A stretch of 64,000 nt of DNA from NVTR01 sp036480115 (GTDB lineage: Bacteria; Pseudomonadota; Alphaproteobacteria; Rhodobacterales; Rhodobacteraceae): positions 1,736,001 through 1,800,000 of the forward strand of contig CBDDAE010000001.1 of NCBI GenBank assembly GCA_965224795.1, in the 5' to 3' direction. Both the position numbers and the translations under genes were made by a program. The notes below the pieces were generated by a model. The model did not search any database. It was not told the origin of the DNA and saw only the letters and a program-made list of their open reading frames with translations. This document shows positions 18,948 through 27,057 of this stretch, piece after piece (within the stretch, counting starts at the first letter, position 1; the number at the start of each line of letters is the position of its first letter).

Positions 18948-19948
18948 GCGGCACCTGCCTGAGTAAGTGCTGCAATTTCCCAACAGGCGGAACTGTGGGT
19001 GTCAGATATCTGGCTAAAGCCCGGCGCATCCCTATGGCAGCGGTCGGTGGCAAACCGACAACGCGGTGCAAAGGCACAGCCGGGGCCTAGATCGGCCAGG
19101 TCCGGCGGGCTGCCTGCGATGGGTTCAATCAAGGTACCGCGCACCTGATCCAGCCGGGGCACCGAATTTAACAGCCCCACTGTGTAAGGGTGGCTGGGAT
19201 TGCGATACAGCGAAATGGCATCGGCTGTTTCGACGATTTTTCCGGCATACATCACGTTGACCCGGTGCGCATAGCGCGCCACGATTCCCAGGTTATGGGT
19301 GATCAGCACCAGCGCCACCCCCATCTCGGTGCACAGCTCTTTCATCAACGCCAGTACCTGCGCCTGAATGGTCACATCCAGTGCTGTTGTGGGTTCATCG
19401 GCCAGTATCAGCTTGGGTTCACACGACAGCGCCATGGCGATCATGATCCGCTGGCGCATGCCGCCACTTAGCTGATGCGGGTATTGGATTAGCCTCTCCG
19501 CAGGGTCGGATATACCGACCTTAATAAGCAGCTCAATCGCCCGGGTATTCGCTTGCTGCTGGCTATAGTCCAGATGCAGGCGCATGGATTCCGTTAGCTG
19601 CTTGCCGATGGACAAAACCGGGTTCAGTGATGTCATAGGCTCTTGAAAAACCATGGCAATATCTTTGCCGCGCAGTTCGCGTATCGCGCGATCGTCCAGC
19701 CCCAACAGATCTACGCCTTCAAATTCTATCGACCCGGAAACTATTTTACCCGGTGGTGACTGCACCAGTCCCAGCACGGCGCGCGCAGAAACAGATTTAC
19801 CGCTACCGCTTTCGCCGACGATGGCCACAATCTCACCCGGATCAACGGAATATGAAATTCCATTCACCGCCTGAACCACGCTGTCGCGGGTTCTAAATTC
19901 GACAACCAAATCCTGAATTGTCAAAAGTGCGTTCAAGGCCACCCCCAA
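18944..19948 (-). CDS. dipeptide-type ABC transporter ATPase (DppD/OppD family)
   Basis: First gene of the importer operon, up to 334 residues. Walker A GESGSGKSVSARA near 46, Q-loop VFQEPMTSLNPV, signature LSGGMRQRIMIAMAL near 160, Walker B LILADEPTTALD, and the C-terminal GPGCAFAPRCRFATDRC extension. There is no in-frame ATG at the front. TTG at 19948, GTG at 19942 and TTG at 19936 are all possible, and the GGGGGTGG just before the last one makes the start uncertain by a few codons. Transcribed divergently from the GntR gene. Confidence 0.92.
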   Translation of the reverse strand: MGVALNALLTIQDLVVEFRTRDSVVQAVNGISYSVDPGEIVAIVGESGSGKSVSARAVLGLVQSPPGKIVSGSIEFEGVDLLGLDDRAIRELRGKDIAMVFQEPMTSLNPVLSIGKQLTESMRLHLDYSQQQANTRAIELLIKVGISDPAERLIQYPHQLSGGMRQRIMIAMALSCEPKLILADEPTTALDVTIQAQVLALMKELCTEMGVALVLITHNLGIVARYAHRVNVMYAGKIVETADAISLYRNPSHPYTVGLLNSVPRLDQVRGTLIEPIAGSPPDLADLGPGCAFAPRCRFATDRCHRDAPGFSQISDTHSSACWEIAALTQAGAA

Positions 19949-20099
19949 GAATTTCGCGCCAACGCCGGAAACAAATTTCCGACGCGTTCACCACCAAAAT
20001 AGAGAATCTCCCCATTTCGATATTTGTGACGGTAGCCGCGTTTTTCGCTCTTGTAAATTGATTATCGATATTGGTATCAATAATAGGAATTTCCCAAAA
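19949..20099. promoter_or_regulatory. control region between ABC operon and gntR-type gene
   Basis: A divergent gap of about 150 bases. It contains an inverted repeat ATTGAT (20057-20062) and ATCAAT (20076-20081) with a 13-base spacer, just upstream of the regulator start. FCD-type GntR proteins usually bind such symmetric sites near their own gene. The operator role is inference. Confidence 0.45.
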
Positions 20100-20819
20100 A
20101 TGGGCGGACAGTTTGTGAATTTATCACTTGAAAAATTGATGGGCGGGCAGATCGAAGGGTCGCATAACAAAAGCGGCGCCCTGTTCCACGCGCTGCGCCG
20201 ATCCATCCTGCTGCGTGAGATTCAGCCCGATGATCCGATGACCGAAAGCGATATCGGGCGGCAATATGGTTGCTCACAGGGGACGGTGCGCGAAGCGCTG
20301 ATGCGGCTACAAGAGGAAGGCCTAGTCAAGCGGCGCGGCTATCGCGGCACCACCGCTTCCAGAAGCACCGTGGATGAAGTTGTTCAGATGGTTGAAATTC
20401 GCATCAAACTGGAAACGGAAGCCATTGAACGAACCGTTGAAATAATTTCAGACAGTAAAATAAACGAACTAGCTGAATATCTAAACAGAATGGAACAGGC
20501 CGCTCAACAAACCGATCACTACGAACTTAGTGAAATGGATCGAAAATTTCACCTGACGCTTTTTCACTGTTCCGGTCTGGCTGCACTGGAGCCGATATTG
20601 AACCGCTGCATGCTGCACATGCACCTGCACACATTCGGAAACGGCGCCCCAAAAGCCAAGCCTGGGTTCGTAACCGCCGCGCACCAGCCCATTCTTGATG
20701 CGCTTCAGGATCGCGACCCCCCGGCAGCGGTGCAGGCCCTTTCCGATCACATTCACGCCACTATAAGCAACGGCGCACCACCTTTGAAAACGGCACTGGA
20801 TGCGCACCAGAAACCATAA
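20100..20819 (+). CDS. GntR-family regulator, FCD subfamily
   Basis: Ligand-responsive repressor or activator. The N-terminal winged helix (residues about 20-80) contains MTESDIGRQYGCSQGTVREA. The C-terminal FCD domain shows the metal-ligand pattern: Asp and His in MDRKFHLTLFH, His in AAHQPILDAL and His in LSDHIH. Several starts are possible. I use ATG 20100 with AGGA upstream; ATG 20139 would remove 13 residues without touching the domain. It is followed after 22 bases by the gamma-glutamyltransferase-family gene and is divergent from the ABC operon, so it probably controls both. Confidence 0.88.
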   Translation: MGGQFVNLSLEKLMGGQIEGSHNKSGALFHALRRSILLREIQPDDPMTESDIGRQYGCSQGTVREALMRLQEEGLVKRRGYRGTTASRSTVDEVVQMVEIRIKLETEAIERTVEIISDSKINELAEYLNRMEQAAQQTDHYELSEMDRKFHLTLFHCSGLAALEPILNRCMLHMHLHTFGNGAPKAKPGFVTAAHQPILDALQDRDPPAAVQALSDHIHATISNGAPPLKTALDAHQKP

Positions 20820-20841
20820 CCGGCACCCCGGGGGACATTTC

Positions 20842-22653
20842 ATGAATACATTTACAACACGGCCGGAAATTGCCGGTACATTTGGGGTCGTCACGACAAC
20901 CCATTGGCAGGCCAGCGCCATCGGCATGGCCGTTCTGGAAAAAGGCGGCAACGCATTTGACGCCGCCGTCGCTACTGGTTTTTCGCTGCAAATGGTTGAA
21001 CCACATTTGAACGGCCCCGCTGGTGATGTGCCGATGATCCTTGCGCCATCCGGCAAAAAGGCGCGGGTTCTGTGCGGTCAGGGCGTCACCCCGGCCACCG
21101 CAACTATCAAGGCCTACACCGATCTTGGGCTTGATATCATCCCCGGCACCGGGCTGCTGGCCACGGTTGTACCGGGCGCATTTGACGCCTGGATGCTGCT
21201 GTTGCTGGACCACGGCACCATCCGGCTGCGCGACGCTTTGGGCTACGCCATCGATCTGGCACAGGGTGGTGTGCCGCTGATTTCACGGGTGGCAAAAACC
21301 ATCGAAGGTGTGGCCGATCTGTTTGAAACCGAATGGCCAAGTTCTGCTGAGATTTACCTTAAGGACGGCCAAGCCCCCACGGCAGGGAAACTGTTCAAAA
21401 ACCCGGTTCTTGCCGCAACTTACCAGCGCATTGTCGATGAAGCAGAAGCCGCCGGATCAGACCGCGACAGCGTAATTGAAGCCGCCCGAAATATCTGGCG
21501 CACAGGCTTTGTCGCGGACGCAATCGATGATTTCTGCCGTAATAACAAGGTGATGGATTCATCCGGTAAGCGTCACGCTGGGTTACTGAGAAAACAGGAC
21601 ATGGCCGACTGGCGCGCCACCTACGAAGACCCGCTGACCTATGACTACCATGGCTACACGGTGTGCAAGGTCGGCGGTTGGAGCCAGGGGCCAACCTTCC
21701 TGCAGCAACTGGCGCTGCTTAAGCATTTTGACCTTGGCAAGATGGGCAACACTTCTGCTGATTTTGTACATACTGTGGTTGAAGCCACCAAACTGGTATT
21801 CGCCGACCGCGAAGCGTTTTACGGTGACCCGGATTTCGTCGATGTGCCGTTTGAAACGCTGTTGGCCGACACCTACAATGCCGGCCGCGCCAAGCTGATC
21901 ACTGATCAGGCCTCACTGGAACAACGCCCCGGCAACATTCCGGGTTTCGGCGGCAGTCTCATTATCCGCAACGCCGATGACGCACCCGAACTGGCCAAGG
22001 GTGCCGGTGAGCCGACAATGGCCAAGGTCGAATTTCACGATGACCACGCCACCGATGACAAAGGCGTTTCGCGCGGCGACACCTGCCATCTGGATGTCAT
22101 CGACAAATGGGGCAACATGATCGCTGTGACCCCCAGCGGCGGCTGGTTGCAAAGCTCGCCCGTTATTCCCGGGCTTGGATTTTGCCTGAATACCCGCGCG
22201 CAAATGTTCTGGTTGCAGGACGACACACCAACCCGGCTTGAGCCGAAAAAACGCCCCCGCACAACGCTTTCCCCGTCCCTGTGCCTGAAAGACGGCAAGC
22301 CCTGCATGGTATTTGGCACGCCGGGCGGCGACCAGCAGGATCAGTGGTCGCTGCATTTCTTTTTGCAGCACGTGCATTTTGGCCTGAACCTGCAGGAGGC
22401 CATCGATGCCCCCGAATTTCACACCGGTCATTTCCCGTCGTCGTTTTACCCGCGCATGGTGCAGCCCGGTTCGCTGTCATTGGAAGGGCGATTCCCGGCG
22501 CAAACCGTGGCCGAACTGCGCGCCCGTGGCCATGATGTGACGGTTGAAGGCGACTGGAGCATTGGCCGCATGACTGCCGCATCGCGCCAAGATAACATCT
22601 TCAAAGCAGCCGCCAGCCCGCGCCATATGCAGGGCTATGCGGTGGGGCGTTAG
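20842..22653 (+). CDS. gamma-glutamyltransferase-family Ntn hydrolase (possible oxamate amidohydrolase)
   Basis: Self-cleaving N-terminal-nucleophile enzyme. In the 603-residue precursor the expected cleavage site and nucleophile are Asp413/Thr414 in GDTCHLDVIDKWGN. This aligns with the TTHYSVVDKDGN segment of E. coli Ggt, with Thr first as required but Cys in second place. The N-terminal GGNAFDAAVA motif is present. No signal peptide is seen, so unlike classical Ggt it should be cytoplasmic. I chose ATG 20842 (GGGGGA upstream); an earlier frame start overlaps the regulator. Family members include HpxW oxamate amidohydrolase, and the next two genes make an oxalyl substrate plausible; that is inference. 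Confidence 0.85.
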   Translation: MNTFTTRPEIAGTFGVVTTTHWQASAIGMAVLEKGGNAFDAAVATGFSLQMVEPHLNGPAGDVPMILAPSGKKARVLCGQGVTPATATIKAYTDLGLDIIPGTGLLATVVPGAFDAWMLLLLDHGTIRLRDALGYAIDLAQGGVPLISRVAKTIEGVADLFETEWPSSAEIYLKDGQAPTAGKLFKNPVLAATYQRIVDEAEAAGSDRDSVIEAARNIWRTGFVADAIDDFCRNNKVMDSSGKRHAGLLRKQDMADWRATYEDPLTYDYHGYTVCKVGGWSQGPTFLQQLALLKHFDLGKMGNTSADFVHTVVEATKLVFADREAFYGDPDFVDVPFETLLADTYNAGRAKLITDQASLEQRPGNIPGFGGSLIIRNADDAPELAKGAGEPTMAKVEFHDDHATDDKGVSRGDTCHLDVIDKWGNMIAVTPSGGWLQSSPVIPGLGFCLNTRAQMFWLQDDTPTRLEPKKRPRTTLSPSLCLKDGKPCMVFGTPGGDQQDQWSLHFFLQHVHFGLNLQEAIDAPEFHTGHFPSSFYPRMVQPGSLSLEGRFPAQTVAELRARGHDVTVEGDWSIGRMTAASRQDNIFKAAASPRHMQGYAVGR

Positions 22654-22698
22654 CAGGTTAAGCTGACCCCTCGAAACATTACCCGGAAAGACAATTCA

Positions 22699-24213
22699 AT
22701 GCCTTCAATCTTTGATGTTGTGAACGCAATACCCGCGCAACAACCCGCAATCGGCGCACCGGACCGGACCAGTCTGACCTATGGGCAATTGGCCGAACTT
22801 CTACAATTCACTGGCGCTGCATTGAACGGGCTGGGAATTGGTCGTGGTGACCGGGTGGCGATTGTCCTGCCCAACAGCCCCGAAATGGCCACCGCGTTTC
22901 TGGCCGCCAGCGCCAGCGCATCGGCAGCCCCACTAAACCCGGGCTACACACAGGATGAGTTTTCGTTTTATCTGGACGATCTTAGCGCCAAACTGGTGTT
23001 GGTTGAGGCTGGCAGCACGTCCCCTGTCCTGAAAGCAGCCGAAAAAATTGGCACCCCCGTGGTCACCCTGTACTGGCAAGACACTGATCCGGCCGGGTAT
23101 TTCACACTGCAGGCTACGGGGTTAAATGGCACGGCTGGCCAAACCGGCTGGTCCGAATACAACGACGAAGCATTGGTGCTGCACACATCCGGAACCACAT
23201 CACGACCCAAGGTCGTACCGCTCAGCACCGCAAACATTCTGGCCTCATCCCGGCACATTCGCGCCTCTCTGGAACTGCAATCAAATGATATCGGCCTAAA
23301 CGTCATGCCGCTGTTTCATATTCACGGGCTCATCGCCTCATTGCTGGCGTCACTGCAGGCAGGGGCCCATGTTGTCTGCACGCCGGGGTTTAGCGCGCTG
23401 AAATTTTTCGGCTGGGTCAATGCCATCAAACCCACATGGTACACCGCCGTGCCCACCATGCATCAGGCCATACTGGGGCGCGCCGGTCGCAACACTGACA
23501 CCGTTAAATCGATGGCCCTGCGCTTTGCGCGTTCCTCATCGTCATCCCTGCCGCCACCCGTCATGCAAGAGCTGGAAGACACTTTTGGCTGCCCGGTAAT
23601 AGAAGCTTACGGCATGACCGAAGCCGCCCATCAAATGGCCTGCAACCCATTGCCCCCTCAGGCCCGCAAAGCCGGAACCGTCGGCGTCGCAGCGGGGCCA
23701 GAAATTGCGATCATGGATGAACAGGGCTCCCTCCAGCCACAGAGCGGCAGAGGTGAAATTGTGATCCGCGGGCCCAATGTGTTTACGGCCTATGAAAACA
23801 ACCCCGACGCCAATGCCAGCGCCTTCACTGACGGCTGGTTCAGAACTGGCGATCTGGGGTTTCTGGATGCGGGCGGGTACCTGACAATCTCTGGCCGCCT
23901 GAAAGAGATCATCAACCGGGGCGGCGAAAAAATTGCGCCACGCGAAGTTGATGATGTCATGCAGGCCCATCCGGCAGTTGACCAAATCGTCACCTTCGCT
24001 CTGCCCCACGACAAGCTGGGCGAAGCCGTCGCCGCTGTTGTGGTGCTAAAGGAAGGCCAATCAGCAGATGCACCTGAGCTTAAGGCATATGCCGCCGAAC
24101 GTCTGGCCGCGTTCAAGGTTCCGGCAACGTTCATATTCCGCGATGAAATCCCCAAAGGGGCAACGGGCAAGCTGCAACGGATCGGGCTGGCTGACAAACT
24201 GGGGCTGACCTGA
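22699..24213 (+). CDS. acyl-CoA synthetase, oxalate-CoA-ligase-like (AAE3 type)
   Basis: AMP-forming CoA ligase of 504 residues. The AMP-binding motif HTSGTTSRPK is at 162-171. Further segments PLFHIHGL, TWYTAVPTMHQAIL, EAYGMTEAAHQM and GRLKEIINRGGEKI match plant AAE3 and yeast Pcs60 oxalyl-CoA synthetases closely, as I recall them, and the catalytic C-terminal Lys is in PKGATGKLQRIGL. It probably makes oxalyl-CoA from oxalate, ATP and CoA in the cytoplasm. It is 45 bases after the Ntn hydrolase gene and overlaps the next gene by one base. Malonyl or other short acyl substrates are the alternatives. Confidence 0.87.
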   Translation: MPSIFDVVNAIPAQQPAIGAPDRTSLTYGQLAELLQFTGAALNGLGIGRGDRVAIVLPNSPEMATAFLAASASASAAPLNPGYTQDEFSFYLDDLSAKLVLVEAGSTSPVLKAAEKIGTPVVTLYWQDTDPAGYFTLQATGLNGTAGQTGWSEYNDEALVLHTSGTTSRPKVVPLSTANILASSRHIRASLELQSNDIGLNVMPLFHIHGLIASLLASLQAGAHVVCTPGFSALKFFGWVNAIKPTWYTAVPTMHQAILGRAGRNTDTVKSMALRFARSSSSSLPPPVMQELEDTFGCPVIEAYGMTEAAHQMACNPLPPQARKAGTVGVAAGPEIAIMDEQGSLQPQSGRGEIVIRGPNVFTAYENNPDANASAFTDGWFRTGDLGFLDAGGYLTISGRLKEIINRGGEKIAPREVDDVMQAHPAVDQIVTFALPHDKLGEAVAAVVVLKEGQSADAPELKAYAAERLAAFKVPATFIFRDEIPKGATGKLQRIGLADKLGLT

Positions 24214-25196
24214 TGACCAAGATCTGCATCTACGGGGCTGGCGCAATTGGTGGCTATCTTGGCGCCAAACTGACCCGCACCGATGCCGAGGTTTCGTTGA
24301 TAGCCCGCGGCCCGCATTTGGCGGCCATTCGCCAGAACGGCCTGACGCTGATTGAAGCCGGGGGAATCTCAAACCTTCAGATCACCGCCACCGACACCCC
24401 GGCAGAGCTGGGGGTGCAGGACTATGTTATCGTCACGCTGAAAGCCCATTCCATCCCGGCCATCGTTGACCAGATGCAACCGCTGCTGGGGCCCGACACA
24501 ACCGTAGTCTTTGCCGTCAACGGTGTGCCCTGGTGGTATTTCTACGGGCTTGAGGGTGAATTCGCGGACCACCGCCTTGAAACCATCGATCCGGGTGGAA
24601 AAATCTGGCAGGCCATCGGGCCGGAACGCACGTTAGGCTGTGTCGTCTACCCGGCTTGTGAAGTTATCAAACCCGGTGTGATTGAACATAAATCCGGCAA
24701 CCGGTTTTCACTGGGTGAACCAAATGGCCAGCCAAGTGATCGCATTCAGACATTGGCCAAAATATTTATGAGCGCGGGCCTAAAGGCCCCCATCCGCCCC
24801 AAATTACGCGATGAATTTTGGATCAAACTTTGGGGAAATGCGTCCCTGAACCCGATCAGCGCTTTGACCGGTGCCACATTGGCGCAAATGACGGCAGACC
24901 CTGGAACCCGCCATATCATCAGACAGATCATGGTTGAAATTCAGGCAATCGGCGAAACATTTGGTGCGCGGTTTGGCGTTTCAATCGACAAACGCATTGC
25001 TGGCGCCGCAGCTGTGGGTGAACATAAAACCAGCATGTTGCAAGACCTGGAAGCAGGCCGTCAGATGGAGATCGATGCACTGGTTACAGCCGTTCAGGAA
25101 CTGGGCATCCTTGCTGATTGCCCGACCCCGGTTTTGGATTTGGTTCTTGCGCTGGTTAAACAGAAAGCGCGATTAGCGAACTGCTACAACGTTTGA
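24213..25196 (+). CDS. PanE-family reductase (possible oxalyl-CoA reductase)
   Basis: Annotated by family as 2-dehydropantoate 2-reductase. The 327-residue protein has the NADP Rossmann motif GAGAIGGYLG at 8-17, the family Lys in VTLKAHS and the C-terminal KLWGNASLNPISALT helix. The start codon overlaps the stop of the CoA-ligase gene (TGATG). A PanE paralogue, PanE2, was reported to be the oxalyl-CoA reductase of Methylobacterium extorquens. With an oxalate-CoA-ligase-like gene directly before it, reduction of oxalyl-CoA to glyoxylate is a better guess than pantothenate synthesis. This is inference from context. Confidence 0.85.
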   Translation: MTKICIYGAGAIGGYLGAKLTRTDAEVSLIARGPHLAAIRQNGLTLIEAGGISNLQITATDTPAELGVQDYVIVTLKAHSIPAIVDQMQPLLGPDTTVVFAVNGVPWWYFYGLEGEFADHRLETIDPGGKIWQAIGPERTLGCVVYPACEVIKPGVIEHKSGNRFSLGEPNGQPSDRIQTLAKIFMSAGLKAPIRPKLRDEFWIKLWGNASLNPISALTGATLAQMTADPGTRHIIRQIMVEIQAIGETFGARFGVSIDKRIAGAAAVGEHKTSMLQDLEAGRQMEIDALVTAVQELGILADCPTPVLDLVLALVKQKARLANCYNV

Positions 25197-25320
25197 CGGA
25201 TTTGGGTTACCTTCTGGTACCGAGCTTTTTTGACCTGGTTCGGGAGAACCGCTTCACTGTCATCTAAGACTGTCTCTGGTTTTTCAGCATTCTTACCCCC
25301 GGCTGCGCAATCAAAAGGCA

Positions 25321-25338
25321 AAAGTTTGCGACAGAACC
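25321..25338 (-). repeat. IS6-like terminal repeat, copy 2 (facing left)
   Basis: AAAGTTTGCGACAGAACC, whose complement GGTTCTGTCGCAAACTTT shares TTCTGTCGCAAA with the copy at 12460. The tip faces right and the interior left, so copies 1 and 2 point towards each other across the amidase-to-panE block. No transposase frame could be recognised in the 124 bases between the PanE-family gene and this repeat. Confidence 0.55.
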
Positions 25339-25352
25339 ATTTTCGCGTCGCC

Positions 25353-25379
25353 AAAAAAAGGTCGCGTTTTCACGCGACC
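25353..25379 (-). terminator. rho-independent terminator of the amino-acid-binding protein gene
   Basis: Minus-strand stem GGTCGCGT / ACGCGACC (8 bp, bases 25379-25372 and 25367-25360), GAAA tetraloop, then seven T residues (25359-25353). It begins 28 bases past the stop of the 25407 gene. On the plus strand it could also slow transcription coming from the PanE-family gene. Confidence 0.85.
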
Positions 25380-25406
25380 TCCAATTTTTCTAGCAGCGGA
25401 TGGAAA

Positions 25407-26174
25407 TTACAGGCCCCATTTACCGCCGGTTTCATCAAAAAATCCCTGAGCAGTTTTCACCTTTACCCAGTTATTGACGTAATTGATCCAGACCTGATCA
25501 TCCTGCGGCAATAACATTGCAATTGGTGTAAGTGATCTGGGTTCCGAATTTGGCACGCGCACCAACGGGAATTTTTTCACAAGTGTCGAGCCTTCGATAT
25601 TTGATGTTATGAACACGTCGGCCCGTCCGGCAATAACTTCTTGAAAACCACGCGCTGGGGCTTCTACGACTTTGATCTCCGCATTCGGGAACCATTGTCT
25701 GACCAAACCTTCAAATGTTGTTCCCAAAGTGGTTGCAACTTTTACACCGGGTTGGTTGATAGAGTCATATCCATCAAATTTGCCGGCATTTTCCGTGTGG
25801 GTGAACGGATAGATTTCAACCGACAGGTAACTTTCAGAAAACCCAGCCACTTTCATGCGCGCTGGCGAGATCGATGCAGAACCTGTCATGTGGTATTTAC
25901 CTGCGACGACCCCGTTTACCAGAGTTTTCCAGTCGGTCGGTACAAATTCGACGGCAACACCAAGATCGTTGGCCAGTTCGGTCATTACATCGATGTCAAA
26001 CCCAATGTAAGAGTTGGTGGCAGGGTCGCGCACTGTCATTGGGTTCCAGTCACCAGTAGTGCCGACCTTCAGAACGCCGGTGTCCAATATTTCATTAAGC
26101 GCGGATTGCGCCAAGGCCGAAGTAGCGAGGCCAATGCCCAGAACCGCAACGGCTGCAGTTTTCAGAATATTCAT
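25407..26174 (-). CDS. amino acid ABC transporter substrate-binding protein, family 3
   Basis: Periplasmic receptor of 255 residues with a clear Sec signal (MNILKTAAVAVLGIGLATSALAQ, cleavage after about 22). Family-3 pattern follows: ILDTGVLKVGTTGDWNPM, then YIGFDIDVMTELANDLG. The ATG at 26174 has GGGAG upstream; the longer frame would run into the divergent ATPase gene. It is divergent from an ATPase and permease gene, so together they form one importer. The closest subgroup in my memory includes cyclohexadienyl dehydratase (PheC), a binding-protein fold turned enzyme, which is a minor alternative. A strong terminator follows. Confidence 0.92.
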   Translation of the reverse strand: MNILKTAAVAVLGIGLATSALAQSALNEILDTGVLKVGTTGDWNPMTVRDPATNSYIGFDIDVMTELANDLGVAVEFVPTDWKTLVNGVVAGKYHMTGSASISPARMKVAGFSESYLSVEIYPFTHTENAGKFDGYDSINQPGVKVATTLGTTFEGLVRQWFPNAEIKVVEAPARGFQEVIAGRADVFITSNIEGSTLVKKFPLVRVPNSEPRSLTPIAMLLPQDDQVWINYVNNWVKVKTAQGFFDETGGKWGL

Positions 26175-26307
26175 TTTTTGTAATCTCCCTTTCAGTGGAT
26201 CAACGGGTGCGTTGACCAGTTGACTTCCAAGTAGAAGTAACAACAATTTGGGCATGAACCTCAAGGGTAATATTCCCTGTGTTGGTTCAACTTTCGGGGG
26301 GATTGAA

Positions 26308-27048
26308 TTGCAAAATGCCGCAATTGAGATGGTGGGCGTCAATAAGTGGTTTGGCGATTTTCATGTTCTCAAAAACATCAATCTAACCGTGCAAACAGGG
26401 GAAAGGGTTGTAATTTGTGGACCCTCTGGTTCCGGCAAGTCAACCGTTGTGCGCTGCATCAGCAGACTGGAACTGCACCAGGAAGGTGTTATCCGGCTGG
26501 ATGGGGTTGAACTAGCCAGTGATCCCAAATCCATTAAGTCAATTGGTGCCGATGTGGGAATGGTGTTCCAGCAATTTAACCTGTTTCCTCATCTAAGCGT
26601 GATAGACAACTTGATGCTTGGGCCGATGAAGGCAAGAGGCCTAAGCCGGGCCGAAGCGTACGAAGTCGCACAGCATTACCTGGAACGGGTGCGCATCCCC
26701 GAGCAGGCGGACAAGAAGCCGGGGTTATTGTCTGGGGGGCAACAACAGCGGGTGGCGATTGCGCGTTCGCTATGTATGGAGCCTAAAGTGCTGTTATTTG
26801 ACGAACCCACATCTGCGCTTGATCCCGAGATGATATCCGAAGTGTTGGATGTGATGGTAGGGCTGGCCGACGAGGGCATGACCATGATTGTGGTGACCCA
26901 CGAAATGGGGTTCGCAAGAAAAGTGGCAGACCAGATGATATTCATGGATGAGGGCGAAATTGTTGAACGAGCGCCGCCTGCAACATTTTTTGAAAATCCG
27001 GAGTCTGAACGTTGTCAGACATTTTTGAGCCAAATATTGCAACATTAG
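26308..27048 (+). CDS. polar amino acid ABC transporter ATPase
   Basis: GlnQ/HisP-type ATPase, about 246 residues. Walker A GPSGSGKSTVVR near 40, Q-loop MVFQQFNLFPHLSV, signature LSGGQQQRVAIARSL near 140, Walker B VLLFDEPTSALDPEM, and switch His in VTHEMGFARKVAD. The start is uncertain: TTG 26308 has GGGGGG eight bases upstream and gives a normal length, while ATG 26254 would add 18 residues that look unlike a GlnQ front end. It is followed directly by the permease gene and is divergent from the binding-protein gene. Confidence 0.9.
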   Translation: MQNAAIEMVGVNKWFGDFHVLKNINLTVQTGERVVICGPSGSGKSTVVRCISRLELHQEGVIRLDGVELASDPKSIKSIGADVGMVFQQFNLFPHLSVIDNLMLGPMKARGLSRAEAYEVAQHYLERVRIPEQADKKPGLLSGGQQQRVAIARSLCMEPKVLLFDEPTSALDPEMISEVLDVMVGLADEGMTMIVVTHEMGFARKVADQMIFMDEGEIVERAPPATFFENPESERCQTFLSQILQH

Positions 27049-27057
27049 GTGAAGCCT

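Noticed and set aside
20481..22582. Long minus-strand frames opposite the gntR-type and Ntn-hydrolase genes
   Set aside because: Their translations are rich in Arg, Pro and Cys without domain motifs, as expected for the antisense of GC-rich coding sequence.
24213..25196. Pantothenate biosynthesis role for the PanE-family gene
   Set aside because: No panB or panC is near, and the gene is coupled to an oxalate-CoA-ligase-like gene, so the canonical role is less likely, although not excluded.
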